Below are positions 32,811 through 44,239 of a DNA stretch of 64,000 nt, piece by piece (position 1 is the stretch's first letter; every line of letters begins with the position of its first letter). The position numbers and the translations under genes are program-made. This DNA comes from Helichrysum umbraculigerum (lineage: Eukaryota; Streptophyta; Magnoliopsida; Asterales; Asteraceae): contig CATIUR010000002.1 of the NCBI GenBank assembly GCA_949592205.1, positions 6,362,501-6,426,500 on the forward strand. The letters run 5' to 3'. A model generated the notes under the pieces. That model did no database searches. It had not been told where the DNA came from and saw only the letters and a program-made list of their open reading frames with translations.

Positions 32811-33107
32811 TAAGTTTGGGTAGATATAACGAGAGAGCTATATTCCAGTTGTACTACCTTGTTATTTTATAATACTATGCATATAGTATATGTAATTAGG
32901 GAGATGAAAGCATCGGTGTAGCTTCTGTGGTTTACTATCCTCGGTAGTTAATGTATAGACTAGCTTCAGCCTCTACTAAGTTTGAGGTTTTTTTTTGTAC
33001 CCTTGTGTTATATTACTAGCTGCTAGTTGAAACCTTTTTCAGTATAGTCTCTCCATTATCTAAGTTTAGTATCATGCTAAAGATCCTTATTTCATCTAAG
33101 ATCGGAA

Positions 33108-33797
33108 TTATTTGGAACCTCCATCGTCACAACAAATTGCCTTCTGTATATAAAACTCACCATACAAGTCTCTTGACACTATTAAGTTACTTGGATCGAG
33201 AATCTTGGTGCATTTGTCGAAAACAGGTGGAATTACTAGCTCAATATCTTCATCTCTGTCTTCACCTGCATTTAGTGACGGATCCAGAAAATAATATCTA
33301 TGAATACACATGCAAAAAACTTGTTGCCAACTTTATACTACTTTTTTCTGTAAAAAGAATATAGATTTACTACCTGCAAGCCCATTTTCATGGTGGCCTC
33401 TTTTTCGTTCCTCCATGTAAATCTCTTCTTCTCGAACTAGCAAAGTGTAGATTGCGGCCATTTTCGATATCAGGTTCAAATACAATCCTGGCTTCCCATT
33501 TCCAGGCCATAAGGTGTCGAAATTAGTGTTTCCATAGAACTCAAGACGACCATCAGTGTTGTCATACAAGGCATCTTGATAACCATAAAACTGGTCACCA
33601 AAATCTGCTATGGTCATTAGAAGGAAAACCGTGAGTACCCTTCTAGGAAGAACCACAGGTTCGCCTGTTCTGATGTGGTTCACTTTGATCCCAGAGGCTG
33701 GAACAATTGCCTGCAGCTTCTTCCTCCAGTTTTCTTCTTTCTGATCTTCACTATCATCTTCATTATCATGTTCCTCATCATCGATTTGTTGTGAATT
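33108..33797 (-). pseudogene. DUF6817-like gene, 3' exons only
   Basis: Two exons are visible: 33797-33374 (acceptor TTTCAG, donor CAG/GTAGTA) and 33265-33108 (acceptor ATGCAG, stop TAA). Recognisable segments are HIRTGEPVVLPRRVLTVFLL, ADFGDQFYGYQDALYDNTDG, LWPGNGKPGLYLNLISKMAA, LLVREEEIYMEERKR and PPVFDKCTKILDP. I recall these from plant proteins of unknown function in the DUF6817 family. The N-terminal half of that family is not present upstream; a bHLH fragment on the opposite strand occupies that place. The end is odd: after SRDLYG there are extra bases (GEFYIQ) before KAICC, where the family normally runs on directly. Most likely a truncated copy; the family name should be treated as provisional. 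Confidence 0.55.
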
Positions 33798-34109
33798 CTG
33801 AAAAAAAGGAAAGCAATCCCTCATGTTTTTTTTGGATAGACAGGAAACAAGTGTGACCAGAGTACTATAATTTTGTATGTAGGATGTATGTATCCGGTAG
33901 AGACAACGAGGGATTACATTAAATTATTTGGTGGTGGTGGTGGTGTGCAGTCTACATTATGTGGGAACTTAGAGATATGGTTTTTGTTGTTTAGAGTTGT
34001 CTGGGTTGCAATTTTGTTGGGTTATATTTTTAGATATATATCTGAACTTTAGACCTAGCTAAATCTTGTACATGGTTTATGCTTTCATGAAGATAGCACA
34101 AGCCTTAAT

Positions 34110-34535
34110 CTTCGAAACTACAGACGCTAAGAGGCCAGCCAACGATTATGAAGCCACTCCCACAAAGAAATCGAAGCTGCAGTTGCGTCCTTCGTGCACA
34201 CCATTGAAGGTGATCACATGAGATTTCTAAAATTAGCATTCGATCTCAATATGCCTTGTAATTTTTTTAATTATTTATCTTAACTTTTCAGATAATAGCA
34301 ACTACGTGCTTAATTAGTTGTGTTTATTTTGCTGATTCAGGTTAGAAAGGAGAAATTAGGAGATAGAATTTCGGCTCTCCAGCAAATGGTGGCACCTTTT
34401 GGCAGGGTATAGCTAGTGTTCTCTTTTTTAATTTCTCTCATAAAGTTGTTAGCTTTTTCTTGCAATAAACAAACTATTTTACTTATAAACATGTGTGGTC
34501 TTTCTATAGACAGATGAAGTAACACTTTTATTGTT
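34110..34535 (+). pseudogene. bHLH transcription factor fragment (bHLH68/112/123-like)
   Basis: Three exon-like pieces follow the intron pattern of the atypical bHLH group. About 34110-34209 encodes AKRPANDYEATPTKKSKLQL and ends RPSCTPLK before a GT donor. Exon 34341-34406 (after GATTCAG, before GTATAG) encodes VRKEKLGDRISALQQMVAPF followed by GR. A third piece at 34510 begins TDEV where the family has TDTASVL, and then degenerates. The KVRKEKLGDRI...LQQ.V.PFG core is the helix 1 and loop region of these DNA-binding proteins. No start, no second helix and no C-terminus are visible, so it is a fragment, possibly captured by a transposon. Confidence 0.7.
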
Positions 34536-34566
34536 TGTACCATTTAGTAAGTTTAAGAGAAGTTAG

Positions 34567-34756
34567 GAGATCAATAGGTTATAAAGTTAACAAGTAATAC
34601 TTTTATCTCGACTTTAAGGCGTAAAGATTAGTTTGTTACAGAGCAAAATATGAAAGAGGCTCATGGGAAGATGATGTTGATACTCTTGGAAATTGTCACA
34701 ACTGTCAGGTCACTAATGTATACTAATGTATAGGAGATCAATAGGTTATAAAGTAT
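34567..34756. repeat. 24-bp direct repeat pair (AGGAGATCAATAGGTTATAA...)
   Basis: The sequence AGGAGATCAATAGGTTATAA plus a few bases occurs at about 34566 and about 34733, about 167 bp apart, just before the CACTA insertion. The cause is unclear. Confidence 0.75.
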
Positions 34757-34823
34757 GATCAATGATATTCAACATTTCTACATCTTTAATGTATAGTTTA
34801 TGCACTACCACACAAAATGAGAT

Positions 34824-35225
34824 TTGGGACGGAATATTCCGTCGGAAATCCGTCGGAAACCGACGTTTACGACGGATTTCCGACAAACCCATGCCGTTAG
34901 AAATTTGCTCGTCGTTAAAGTGTTGCGACGACTTTCCGGCAGGCATTTCCGACGGATTTTCGACGGCTAACGTTTCCGACGGAATTTCCGACGGCTTGAT
35001 TTCCGACGGATTTCCCGACGGCTTGATTTCCGACGGATTTCCGATGGCCTTTTTCCGACCGAATTCCGATGGCCGTTTTCCGACCGATTTCCGATGGCCA
35101 TTTTGCTACCGATTTCCGAGGGCCATTTTACGACAGAATTCCGATAGAAATTTGTGACAGATTTCCGACGGTATATTTGGGGTCGAATTTGCGACAGCCA
35201 GTTTCCGTCACTAATCCGTCGCAAA
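34824..35225. repeat. CACTA left subterminal repeats (TTTCCGACGGATTTCCGACGG type)
   Basis: More than a dozen copies of CCGACGGA-like motifs lie in about 400 bp in both orientations. They resemble TNPA-binding motifs of En/Spm in arrangement. Confidence 0.9.
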
Positions 35226-35504
35226 CCACTTTTTCCCACATTCAGTTTTGCTGTAATATTTTATTTTTCCAGTTTTTTCCTGCATTTTTCAATTTATCTC
35301 CCAGCATACATAACTATACAAATACATCAAAAAGCATATAAAGAAGGTATAAATGTATCAAACATCCTAAATTTTTCATAGATAGCTACAAACATGTTTT
35401 GCATCATTCAAAAGCACCTAGCAAATTCTACAAAATACATCCGCAAACATGTTGGAATAACAAGTCCTACAACATACTTCGCAAACAAGTTCAAGTAGTT
35501 AAAG

Positions 35505-38249
35505 TTAATTACTCCCCGGAAAGTTTGGTATGTACTTAACCAAATTATCATACTTCTCGGATAATTCTTTCCTAACCGCTTCCGCAAGTGCTTTACTATC
35601 ATTGACCTCTTTTTTAAGTCGCTCCTCGCGCTCTTTCATCTCTCGTTGACTATCACGGAGTTGTGTTAAAAGTCGCTCCTCACGCTCTTGCATCTCCTCC
35701 TTTTCTTTAAGCATCTCTTCCTTTTCTTTTATCATCTCCTCCCTTTCTTTTACACGTTGCGCCTCTATTTCATCTATCTTTTCTGTTAGCTTTTGTACCT
35801 ACAAATAATAACCATATAGACATAAATACAAAACCAGTTCGAATTCAACCCATTCAACTCATTACAAGTAATATATTTCCCGTATAGTTAGGCAAAAGTG
35901 AATAACAAACATTCAACACAATCAAGTATTCAAAACATCAATTATCGTAGCATAAGTGAAATGGCAGTGGACAGATAGTAAGTGTAATGGCAGTTGACAG
36001 ATAGTCATTTGGCCTAATTATGCTGATTATCTTCCAAGTCTATCTTAAAGCCATGGCTTTCAGAAAATAGAGTCGATATACTAATTATCTTCTAAGTTTT
36101 GATTATAGTAGGTATAAATCATATACCTCATTTTTATTTAAACAACTCAGATTAATGTAAAGATATTTTTCAAGTTTCAGAAATAGGAAGCTTTGTGGTT
36201 TCAGATAGGGTCTAAGTTGAACCTACATAAACAACCTAGCACTAAGACTCGACCATTAAACCTACAAAAACATTCCTAATCCACCACTTAATTTCATTCA
36301 AATTGGTACTAATTATCACAATGTTTCATACGGGTTGTAACGAGTTATAAAGAAATAATAATATATTTCATTTATGAGAAACAGTAAACATACCTCATCT
36401 GGCTGATGCAACGCAGATGAGCTACCAGTGCTTGGTGTAGAGGGTATGCCAGTGAGCACATAGCATGGATCTGAAGACTTACTAGACCCGTATCCTCTCC
36501 CTTTCGTTATCTTTCCTGCAGCCTGCACCCATAACTCTGGATCATGCTTTGGGTGATGTTCAGTGTTTGGGCCATACTTGTCCAACAAAGACCCCGTAAG
36601 CGCTTCCTATCATGTATGTTAATATTTGTATGTTACTAACTATACATTAAATAATAAACTGCTTAAAGCATAGTCAATCATAAGAGCTAGCATGAAACTG
36701 CACATACATAAGTTACACACGATCTTTCATCAACAAACTCTGGTTCCACCCCGTTGACCCCCGTCCCTTTCCTTATATGATTGTTTTTAAAAACTTCTGC
36801 AGAAGGTTGTGGGCCACCCATTTGTTCTTCCTGCAAAAGTTGTATCGTTAGATGTATAAAAATAAACAAGAAACATATTATTCAAAACAATATGGAGTTA
36901 ATGAATATTACAAATAACTCTCGTTTCCTGATGTAGCCACCCGAGCCTGCAGTATGAAGGCCACCTCGAGCTTTATCCCTATTTGCTTTGTTGATCTTAG
37001 ATTTCTTTTTCCACGAATCGTTATCCCATTTTTCTATAACAAGTTTCTTCCAAAACTCTTGTTTTATCCATGGTGGGCCATGAGGAATGATCCATTTCAT
37101 ATTATCCTCAACTTCCTCAACTTCAACACCTTTAATTGCACACACCTTATCAATTGCTCGGCCACGCTCAGTACTCAAAGTATCAGACAGTCGTTTTTGA
37201 TTAACATCATTCCAGATACTCTTGATAGGACCATCAATCCGGGGATCCCATTGAAATTGACCCTGCACATCATCCAATTAATTACCTATACATTAAATAA
37301 TAACAAAGTTTATGTTTGGTACATGAAAGGAATAGGCCATTCATTAAGAAACCTACCTTATTCTTCTAAGAGGTTGTTCTTTTTTATTTATTCTGTGTTT
37401 TATACCATTTTTTAAAGAAGTACCGTTGACTAAGAAACATACCCATTACATAATATAATTTAAACAACCTGTAAAATGACAATTCTACTATTCACAATTG
37501 TCACAATGACCCAACAACCCAACAGTTAATAAATCACCTAAAATCCAGAAGTTATTTAAAGTTAAAACTTTATGAATAATGATTCCAGGAAGTTATACGC
37601 AGATGATGCATACATTGACCTTTGTGGGAACCCTGACTAACACTCGTGTTGGAACGCTTATTAAGTGTCAGCTCCCCCACTACAATTGAGTCACAATATT
37701 CACTATTCTTATCAGCTCCCTACCTATTTTAACTTGTTAAATAATAAATAGTATATAAACCAAACCTTAAATTCAGCAAACAACCGGTCCTTATGCTCAA
37801 CCGGAACGTCAGTCCAATTTGCCCAAGCTCCGGCAAACATACCCTTCAGATTCTTAGTGATTGTGGTGATGGCCTTATGATTAGTAAAACTACATAATGG
37901 AAGCAATTTTGCAATATTAGTGATTGAGGTTTCAAATTGTTTCAAGTTTAGTAATATATACTTACGTCGAATTATCACCAGTAACAGAAGTTAACAACTT
38001 ATGTGATGTATTTGTAGGAACAGTGCATGAAGAGTTTGAACCATGATGTGTCACGGATCTTGGTGAACCAAGCTCGTTCTCATCATCAGTAATGTTGTGG
38101 CCTTCTAATTCCTCATCCTCTTCTGCACGCTCATAATCAGCACTGTAATCACTAAGCCTATGCCCACGCCCGGTGCTGAAACTCCTAACACCACGAAGAA
38201 CTCTACCATTGCGTCCCCTATGAGTTCCAGCCGAACTATGTCCTGACAT
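35505..38249 (-). pseudogene. CACTA accessory gene, Ptta/En-Spm transposase_24 family, multi-exon
   Basis: Exon-like pieces on the minus strand, in order: 38249-37962 (MSGHSSAGTHRGRNGRVLRG and an acidic stretch), 37978-37724 (KGMFAGAWANWTDVPVEHKD), 37277-36882 (MKWIIPHGPPWIKQEFWKKL, then NKANRDKARGGLHTAGSGGY), about 36869-36687 (GPQPSAEVFKNNHIRKGTGV), 36588-36316 (HHPKHDPELWVQAAGKITKG) and 35735-35505, a heptad-rich coiled coil (KEKEEMQEREERLLTQLRDS). The NRxK...GGLHTxGS core and the order of parts fit the plant transposase Ptta/En/Spm family, which binds subterminal repeats. I did not resolve every splice site, so whether the gene is intact is open; the class is a best guess between gene and pseudogene. 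Confidence 0.6.
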
Positions 38250-38401
38250 AATATCTGTGAAAACAGCAAAATGAAGTTACATATATGAATAGCAACAATC
38301 ATAAAAGTTTAATTAGTTATAAATATAATACAAACACACATAATTATCAACAGATGCAGTAGTGTTACAACTTAGTTTACAATTATGCACTTGCATACCA
38401 A

Positions 38402-39045
38402 TTACTCAGAAAAATTATGAGATAAGAAATCTATATCCTCATCCGAGTCTCCAGGTGCATCCTCATATAAATACTCTTCTTCATTGTCACCATCATCGTT
38501 AGTATTGCTTCCAAGATTATTTGTTTCTTCTACTTCTCCTTGTACAAGATTCAAGGGGCCAACATCCTCGTTTGTACTTGTACATATTATCCTCTCAGTC
38601 TCTTGATAGAAAGGTTCCTCATCCACATCATCATCATCATCGACTACTTCATTAACACATTCTTCTAGTTGATAAATTGCCCTTGGCTTCGTCTTGACAA
38701 CAGCTGACCAATCTCTTAAATCTCTTGTCATTGAAGGATATGGAACATAACACACCTGTTCTGCTTGTGATGCAAGAATGAATGGGTCACCAATGCATCC
38801 CTTAGACTTGGTTTTGACATCAACCAAATTACGTTTATGATCGACCCTTACCCCTTGAGCGGGGTCGAACCAGTGACATTTGAACAACACAACAACACAA
38901 TCTTTTGATGGACTATGATATTCAACCTCTAGGATCTCTTCTAACAATCCATAGTAATCACTTTCATGTTGGTCATAACAAGCACCTTTAACACATACAC
39001 CACTATTTTGTGTGACACGCCCATTACAATGTGGAACTAGATATA
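38402..39045 (-). pseudogene. CACTA main transposase (TNPD/TNP2), C-terminal DUF4216 region only
   Basis: The frame opens around HCNGRVTQNSGVCVKGACYD (about 39030) and runs through YYGLLEEILEVEY, VVLFKCHWFDPAQGVRVDHK, DPFILASQAEQVCYVPYPS and DWSAVVKTKPRAIYQL. It ends in an acidic tail with a stop at 38402. This is the DUF4216 end of plant CACTA transposases. The upstream catalytic part, usually well over 500 residues, is not found between 39045 and the right end at 42079, so most of the gene has been lost. Confidence 0.8.
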
Positions 39046-39310
39046 TAAATTGTTGTTAAATAAACACATTTACATGTACATCAAACCAAGGTAAAATATA
39101 AATTTTGTTGAAACATATTATATGATTATTAGTTCAATATAATAAGAAAATCGAGAATTAACTTCCTAGCTCATACACAATATAGTCATTTATAGGAATT
39201 TAAAATTCTAATTAGATAGACCATACGTGAGATACAACTTTTATAGATCTTAGTAAAATTTTACTCTAAATATGAATATGAATTTGGTGTAGATAAATAG
39301 GGTGTTCATT

Positions 39311-39471
39311 TTCGGATATCCGGACTTTCGGATACCCGAAGTTCGGATATCCGAAGCATTCGGATAGTGATTTTCACTACTCAATACCCGTATCCGAAAT
39401 TTCGGATACCCGAAGTTCGGGTATCCGAAATTTTGGATACGGATATCGGGTTATCCGATACCCAAAGTGTA
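39311..39471. repeat. Cluster of GGATATCC / GGATACCCGAA palindromes inside the CACTA element
   Basis: Over 160 bp units such as TTCGGATATCCG, GGATACCCGAAGTTCGG and TATCCGAAATTTCGGATAC alternate, so the strand can fold on itself repeatedly. The start TAGGGTGTTCATTTTCGG resembles the end of some hAT elements, but no matching opposite end was found. Confidence 0.75.
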
Positions 39472-40360
39472 TATATGCAAACCTGGAAAAGTAGAAGTTC
39501 GGGTTATCATCGATCATGAATATGCTATACTATACATCTTGATCAATGGAATATTTCTTTAAGTTGATGTTATCTTACATTTCCATTTATATCAACAATA
39601 AGATACCCATTCCACAAAAGGGAATATATAAGAACATTAATCATAACATGTATTTTAATTAGAGCATCCTGGAAACAGATTCTAAAAATAGTATAAATCC
39701 AAAATCAAATACATTCAAACACCCAACAAATATCAGTATCTAAAACCACATATATTCAATTATTCATACACCCAACAAATATCATTAAATCCAATTAAAA
39801 TAAGCACAAATTTATTTTACTCTCATCAGTCAAAGCAGCAGTAGATGAATACGTAACGGACTATATAATATAATAAATTCAACTATCAACTTATTAATTA
39901 GTAATGTCCACTTCCTTCTTCCCTGTTCCCCATGAAAGTATGATGTTCAAACTAGCTTTCATATGATTCCAGTTAAATAACGCCAAGACGGCGAATCGAA
40001 ATCATAAAGAAGGAAAAAGTATAGAGTCGAATAACTTACTAGCTGCAAGAGTAGCTTGGAGATGGTGATGAGGATGGCGGTGAGGTTAGAAGCGCGCAAG
40101 TGGTGGCGGTGAGGTTAGCAGAGATGGTGAGGTTGGTGAGGATGGAGGCGTTTGAAAGAAATGGGCTAGGGTTTAATTTAGGATAAGGAGTAGTTTTAAT
40201 TTTATTAGATTGTCATTTATTTATTTATTTTAAATGAAAAATTGATTGACGATGGAAGTTACATACTTCCAGACTTTTTAATTGTTTGTAGCTCCTTAAA
40301 TTATTAAAAATGTCAAAATAGATATATACACAACATTCAAATCTTTTTAGAAAATAATTA

Positions 40361-40547
40361 CTATCTTCGTCTCAGTCAAACTTTGACTTTGCACACAATT
40401 TTATAATTCTCCACTAACTACAATTTTCACAAATCAAATAAATATCTAACACTAAAGTCTCATTCGATTGGTTAAAATATGAAAGTAGATACTTATATGA
40501 GACAACCCAAAATAATGACGTGGACACTTAGGGTGGGACGGATGGAA
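40361..40547. mobile_element. Degenerate Stowaway MITE nested in the CACTA element
   Basis: The ends CTATCTTCGTCTCAGTCA and GGTGGGACGGATGGAA are imperfect inverted copies of the Stowaway consensus, with TA on both sides. Its divergence contrasts with the clean copy at 31528. Confidence 0.65.
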
Positions 40548-40589
40548 TATATAATATCGTTTAAACATTTTATGAAAAAATTAAAAACA

Positions 40590-42060
40590 CACACTCCTAT
40601 AAGTTGTAAAATTAAATATATAAAATTACTTATTTGTTAGTTTAATTTGATTACTTTACTTGTAAGGTTCAAAAATACCAAAATAATGTAACGTCCGTCC
40701 CAAATCCGTCCCAAGTTTCCGACGGATTTGGGACGGACCAAACGATTTCATTTTCTTATTTTAATCATTTTAACAAAACTAAGAAAACATGCACTCCTAA
40801 ACGTTGTTATATCAAACTTTAAGGATATAAAAAAATTCAAAATGCACATATACACTCAACTGTACATATGAACGTACAAACACTACTACTCGTGCATTAT
40901 AATACTTATACGCATACATACATAGAAAATAAGCGTATGAAGAGTTAATGTTTATGTTGCAAAATTATTAACTTTAATGTATAAAATTTATTATTTGTTA
41001 CTTTAGTTTAATTATTTTAGTTGTATGTTTCAAAAATACAAAAATAGAGAAAGGTCCATCCCAAATCCATCCTAAATTTCTGACGGATTTGGGACGGACT
41101 AAACGGTTTTAATTTTATATTATAATCATTATAACAAAACTAATAAAACGCACACTCCTAAACGTTGTTATATCAATATGTAAGGATACAAAAAAAAAAT
41201 TCAAAATGCGAATGTACACTCAACCATAAATACAAACATACAAACACAACTACTCGAATAATACTTATACGCATATATATATACATACATAAAGAAAAAC
41301 ATATAAGGCGTTAATGTTTATGTTGCACAATTATTGACATCTATGTATAAAACTTCTTATTTGTTAGTTTAACTTGATTCCTTTAACTTATGTGTTTCAA
41401 AAATACAAAAATAATGAAAGATCCATCCCAAATCCGTCCCAAATTTGCAAGGGATTTGGGACGGACCAAACGGTTTTAAGTTTACATTTCAATCGTTTTA
41501 ACAAAACTAAGAAAACATATACTCCTAACCATTGTTATATCAATAGGTAAGGTCATAAAAACATTCAAAATGCACACATACACTCAACCGTACAAACAAT
41601 ACTACTAGTGCATTATAATACTTATACGCATACATACATAAACAATAAACATATAAGGCGTTAATGTTTATATCTCACAATTATCAACTTAAATGTATAG
41701 AACTACTTATTTTTTTAGTTTAATTTGATTTCTATACTTGTAAGGTGTAAAAATTCAAAATATATAAAAGGTCCTCCCAAATTCGTCACAAATTTATGAC
41801 GAAGTCAAATCCGTCCCAAATCCGTCCCAATTTTACGACAGATTTGGGACGGCTAGTTGGTCGTCGGAAATCTGTCCCATAATCCTCGTTAATCCCTCTC
41901 TATAAACGTTCGTCGATAACTAATCGGAAATTCCTCGGAAATTTGGGACGACTATGGTGCCGTCGGAAAGCTGTCGAAAATTTGGGACGGCTCGGAGTCT
42001 GTCGGAAATCCATCTGAAGTTTGGGACCGATTTTTGTACCGTCGGAAATCTATCTCTAAT
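40590..42060. repeat. CACTA right subterminal region with tandem 350-366 bp units
   Basis: A unit with a GTCCGTCCCAAATCCGTCCC block, an ACTAAGAAAACA block and a CATTATAATACTTATACGCA block recurs about four times. The first block falls at about 40693, 41054, 41420 and 41770. Each carries inverted GGGACGGA motifs, thus multiplying the likely transposase-binding sites. Confidence 0.88.
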
Positions 42061-42109
42061 TTGAGGTTTTCTAGTAGTGATGGAATTCCTTTTCCAAATA
42101 TTTCAAATC

Positions 42110-42740
42110 TTGAATATCATTCATCATGTAAATACTTGCATTTTATGTTTAAGTTACTGCATTTTAAGTTTCATGTGGTTGATAACTGATATGAAAAATA
42201 TTTAAAAAATTACCCCGCATTTTACGTTTAAACAACTGCATTTTAATTTTTAATTACTATATTTTATATATCTTAAGCTCGTTGAAAACTAATATAGAAA
42301 AAATATATAAAAAAATACTGCATTTTACATTTATGTTACTGCATTTTATATTTTAAGGTGGTAAACGATTGATCTGAAATAGTAGATCTCGAAAACTTAC
42401 TGCATTTTACGTTTAAGGTAGTGAAAAACTAATTTAAATGAGTAGATTTGGGAAAACATATATTACATTTTAAGGTTAAGTGAATGCATTTTAGGTTTAA
42501 GGTGGTGAAAAATTGAACTAAAAATTAGATCTTGAAAACTTATTTCATCTTATGTTTAAGTAACCGCATTTAAGTTTAATTTACTGCATTTTAAGTTTTA
42601 ATGTGGTGGAAAAATGGTATGAAAAATATATTTTTTTTAAAAAAATCACTGCGTTTTACTTTTAATCTACTGCATTTTACGTTTAAATTAATGCATTTTA
42701 CATATCTTAAGCTCGTGAAAAACAAATATGAAAATATAGA
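42110..42740. repeat. TGCATTTTA repeat array, left block
   Basis: About fifteen copies of TACTGCATTTTA or TTGCATTTTA-like units occur in one orientation, loosely spaced by 20-40 bp. Confidence 0.9.
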
Positions 42741-42789
42741 TAAAATAGATAAAATTTTGGGGTGGCCACGGGAAGGTTCGGAAAAATAA

Positions 42790-43200
42790 ATTATACAGAT
42801 GTAATAAAGAAGGATCAAAGTATGTGAAAAGGGCCAAACAGAGGCGAATACACAAGCAGTTGTTACTTCAGAACAGGGTATGCAAAAAAAGATATCGTGT
42901 CCAAGGAACACAAGTACCTTTAAGATTGAGTGTGATGCTAAATTTTGGTATCCTTGTGTTGATGACAAACCATTGATTGATACTGTATATGATACAATAG
43001 AAGAAACATTCCTTTGTTATAAGTATGCAAAGAAGGTAAGGTTTGTTGCTAAAAAAGGTTCATCATGGAAGCTAAGCAAGTCGGTAAATCCTAAAAGCAA
43101 GTTGTTCAGATGTAATAAAGAAGGGTCAAAGTATGTGAAAAAACCAAAGCCAGATCCTGCTGCACAAGGTGTAAGTATTTCAGAACATACCCAAGATAGA
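42790..43200 (+). pseudogene. FAR1-type DNA-binding domain remnant
   Basis: The frame at 42880-43190 reads FWYPCVDDKPLIDTVYDTIE, then ETFLCYKYAKKVRFVAKKGS and LFRCNKEGSKYVKK. This is the layout of the FAR1 N-terminal zinc-binding domain (the D-TxEEAxxFYxxYAxxxGF pattern, then CxKEG). An earlier second copy of the RCNKEGSKYVK segment lies at about 42797-42850 in another frame, so part was duplicated. The frame runs on into LINE-derived sequence, so it is a chimera rather than a FAR1 gene. FAR1 proteins are MULE-derived regulators; here it more likely marks transposon debris. Confidence 0.55.
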
Positions 43201-43620
43201 TTGGAAAAATGGGAATTAATTCATAATCAGGTTTGTTTTTTGTGTAAGCAGGTTCAAGAGTCACATAATCATTTATTTGTTGAGTGCACTTATGCCAAAG
43301 AAGTTTGGAAAGCATTCAGAGGTAAAGCTAAAATGGATGATATCATTGATCTTGTTGGAATGGGTAGCATTTCATGGGATGCTGTTGTCTGATTTGCTGC
43401 AAAGCCTTGTACAAAAAATATTTGGAGCATGAAGGTTAGTATTTGCTGCTGTTATCTATTTTATATGGCAGGAGAGAAATGCTAGGTTGTTTCAAAATAA
43501 AGATAGGAATACAGATGTGTTATGCAACGTAATTATGGAAGTAATTCGGATGAGACTTGCTGGTTTGAAAATTAAGGAATCAAAGCAATCTAGATTGGCT
43601 GCTGATAGTTGGAAATTTGG
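43190..43620 (+). pseudogene. LINE reverse transcriptase C-terminal zinc-binding (zf-RVT) remnant
   Basis: Directly after the FAR1-like part comes TQDRLEKWELIHNQVCFLCK, then QVQESHNHLFVECTYAKEVW, the zf-RVT pattern C..C...H.......C typical of plant LINE ORF2 ends. After a stop at 43390 and a frame change the same protein continues (LVFAAVIYFIWQERNARLFQ and IMEVIRMRLAGLKIKESKQS). The gene is therefore broken by at least one stop and one frameshift. The rest of the LINE is absent. Confidence 0.75.
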
Positions 43621-44235
43621 ATTAAATGGTAATAATCTTAGGACCAATTTTGATTGTAATGCTTACAAAAATTATGGATTGGCATGGTTTATATGCTGGT
43701 TGTTGATGTTCAGAGGTTTGAGTTACCCGTCTGAGGGTAGTATGTATAATTCTTTGTACTATGAATTATATGTACAACTGCTTTATAAATGGACGGAAAA
43801 TTTGGAAGTGTTGTGGTAAGTAGGAGTTATAAGGATTGTGATATGTTGGTAAGGTGGAGATATGGTAATTTGTTATCTGGTAATTGCAGATTATGGTGTA
43901 GGAATAAAGTGACTTTTTTAAGTCAACTTAAAAAGTCCAGGTACATGGACATTAATTCCTGTTATTATGCTGTAGTGGAGCAAAACTTAGTAGTGCATTG
44001 TAATGTGGGCTTGGTTATTATGAATTGGCTAGGTATGGGATTGAAGACATGAAGATGGAAGAGTTTGAAGACTTGAAGAGTTTTTGTTTGTCGTTTTTTA
44101 GGGCTTATTGTAAAAATAATCATGGTTGTATAAATGATCATTTTAGATTAAATTTTGGTAACAGATATGGCCATTTTAGTTTTGTTAGGTTTGGATGTAA
44201 AAATGGCCATTTTAAGCCTAATAGTAGTATAATGA
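43621..44235. other. Sequence between LINE remnant and repeat array
   Basis: Open frames (43789-44052, 44025-44282) show no recognisable domain. They probably form part of the same unclassified element as the flanking repeat arrays. Confidence 0.35.
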
Positions 44236-44239
44236 TATT

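Larger units (their letters stand above)
34803..42079 (-). mobile_element. CACTA (En/Spm-type) DNA transposon, 7.28 kb
   Basis: The ends are CACTACCACACAAAA (left) and, inverted, CACTACTAGAAAA (right), with the 3-bp duplication ATG at 34800-34802 and 42080-42082. Subterminal regions at both ends are packed with TTTCCGACGGA and AATTTGGGACGG motifs, the expected transposase-binding repeats. On the minus strand it carries a Ptta/En-Spm gene and the tail of the main transposase. Most of that transposase is missing, so the copy is probably non-autonomous. Confidence 0.93.

Noticed and set aside
34762..35239. Overlapping frames of about 90-130 codons with SDGFPDG or GNRSENGH repeats
   Set aside because: Translations of the CACTA subterminal TTTCCGACGGA repeats in several frames, on both strands.
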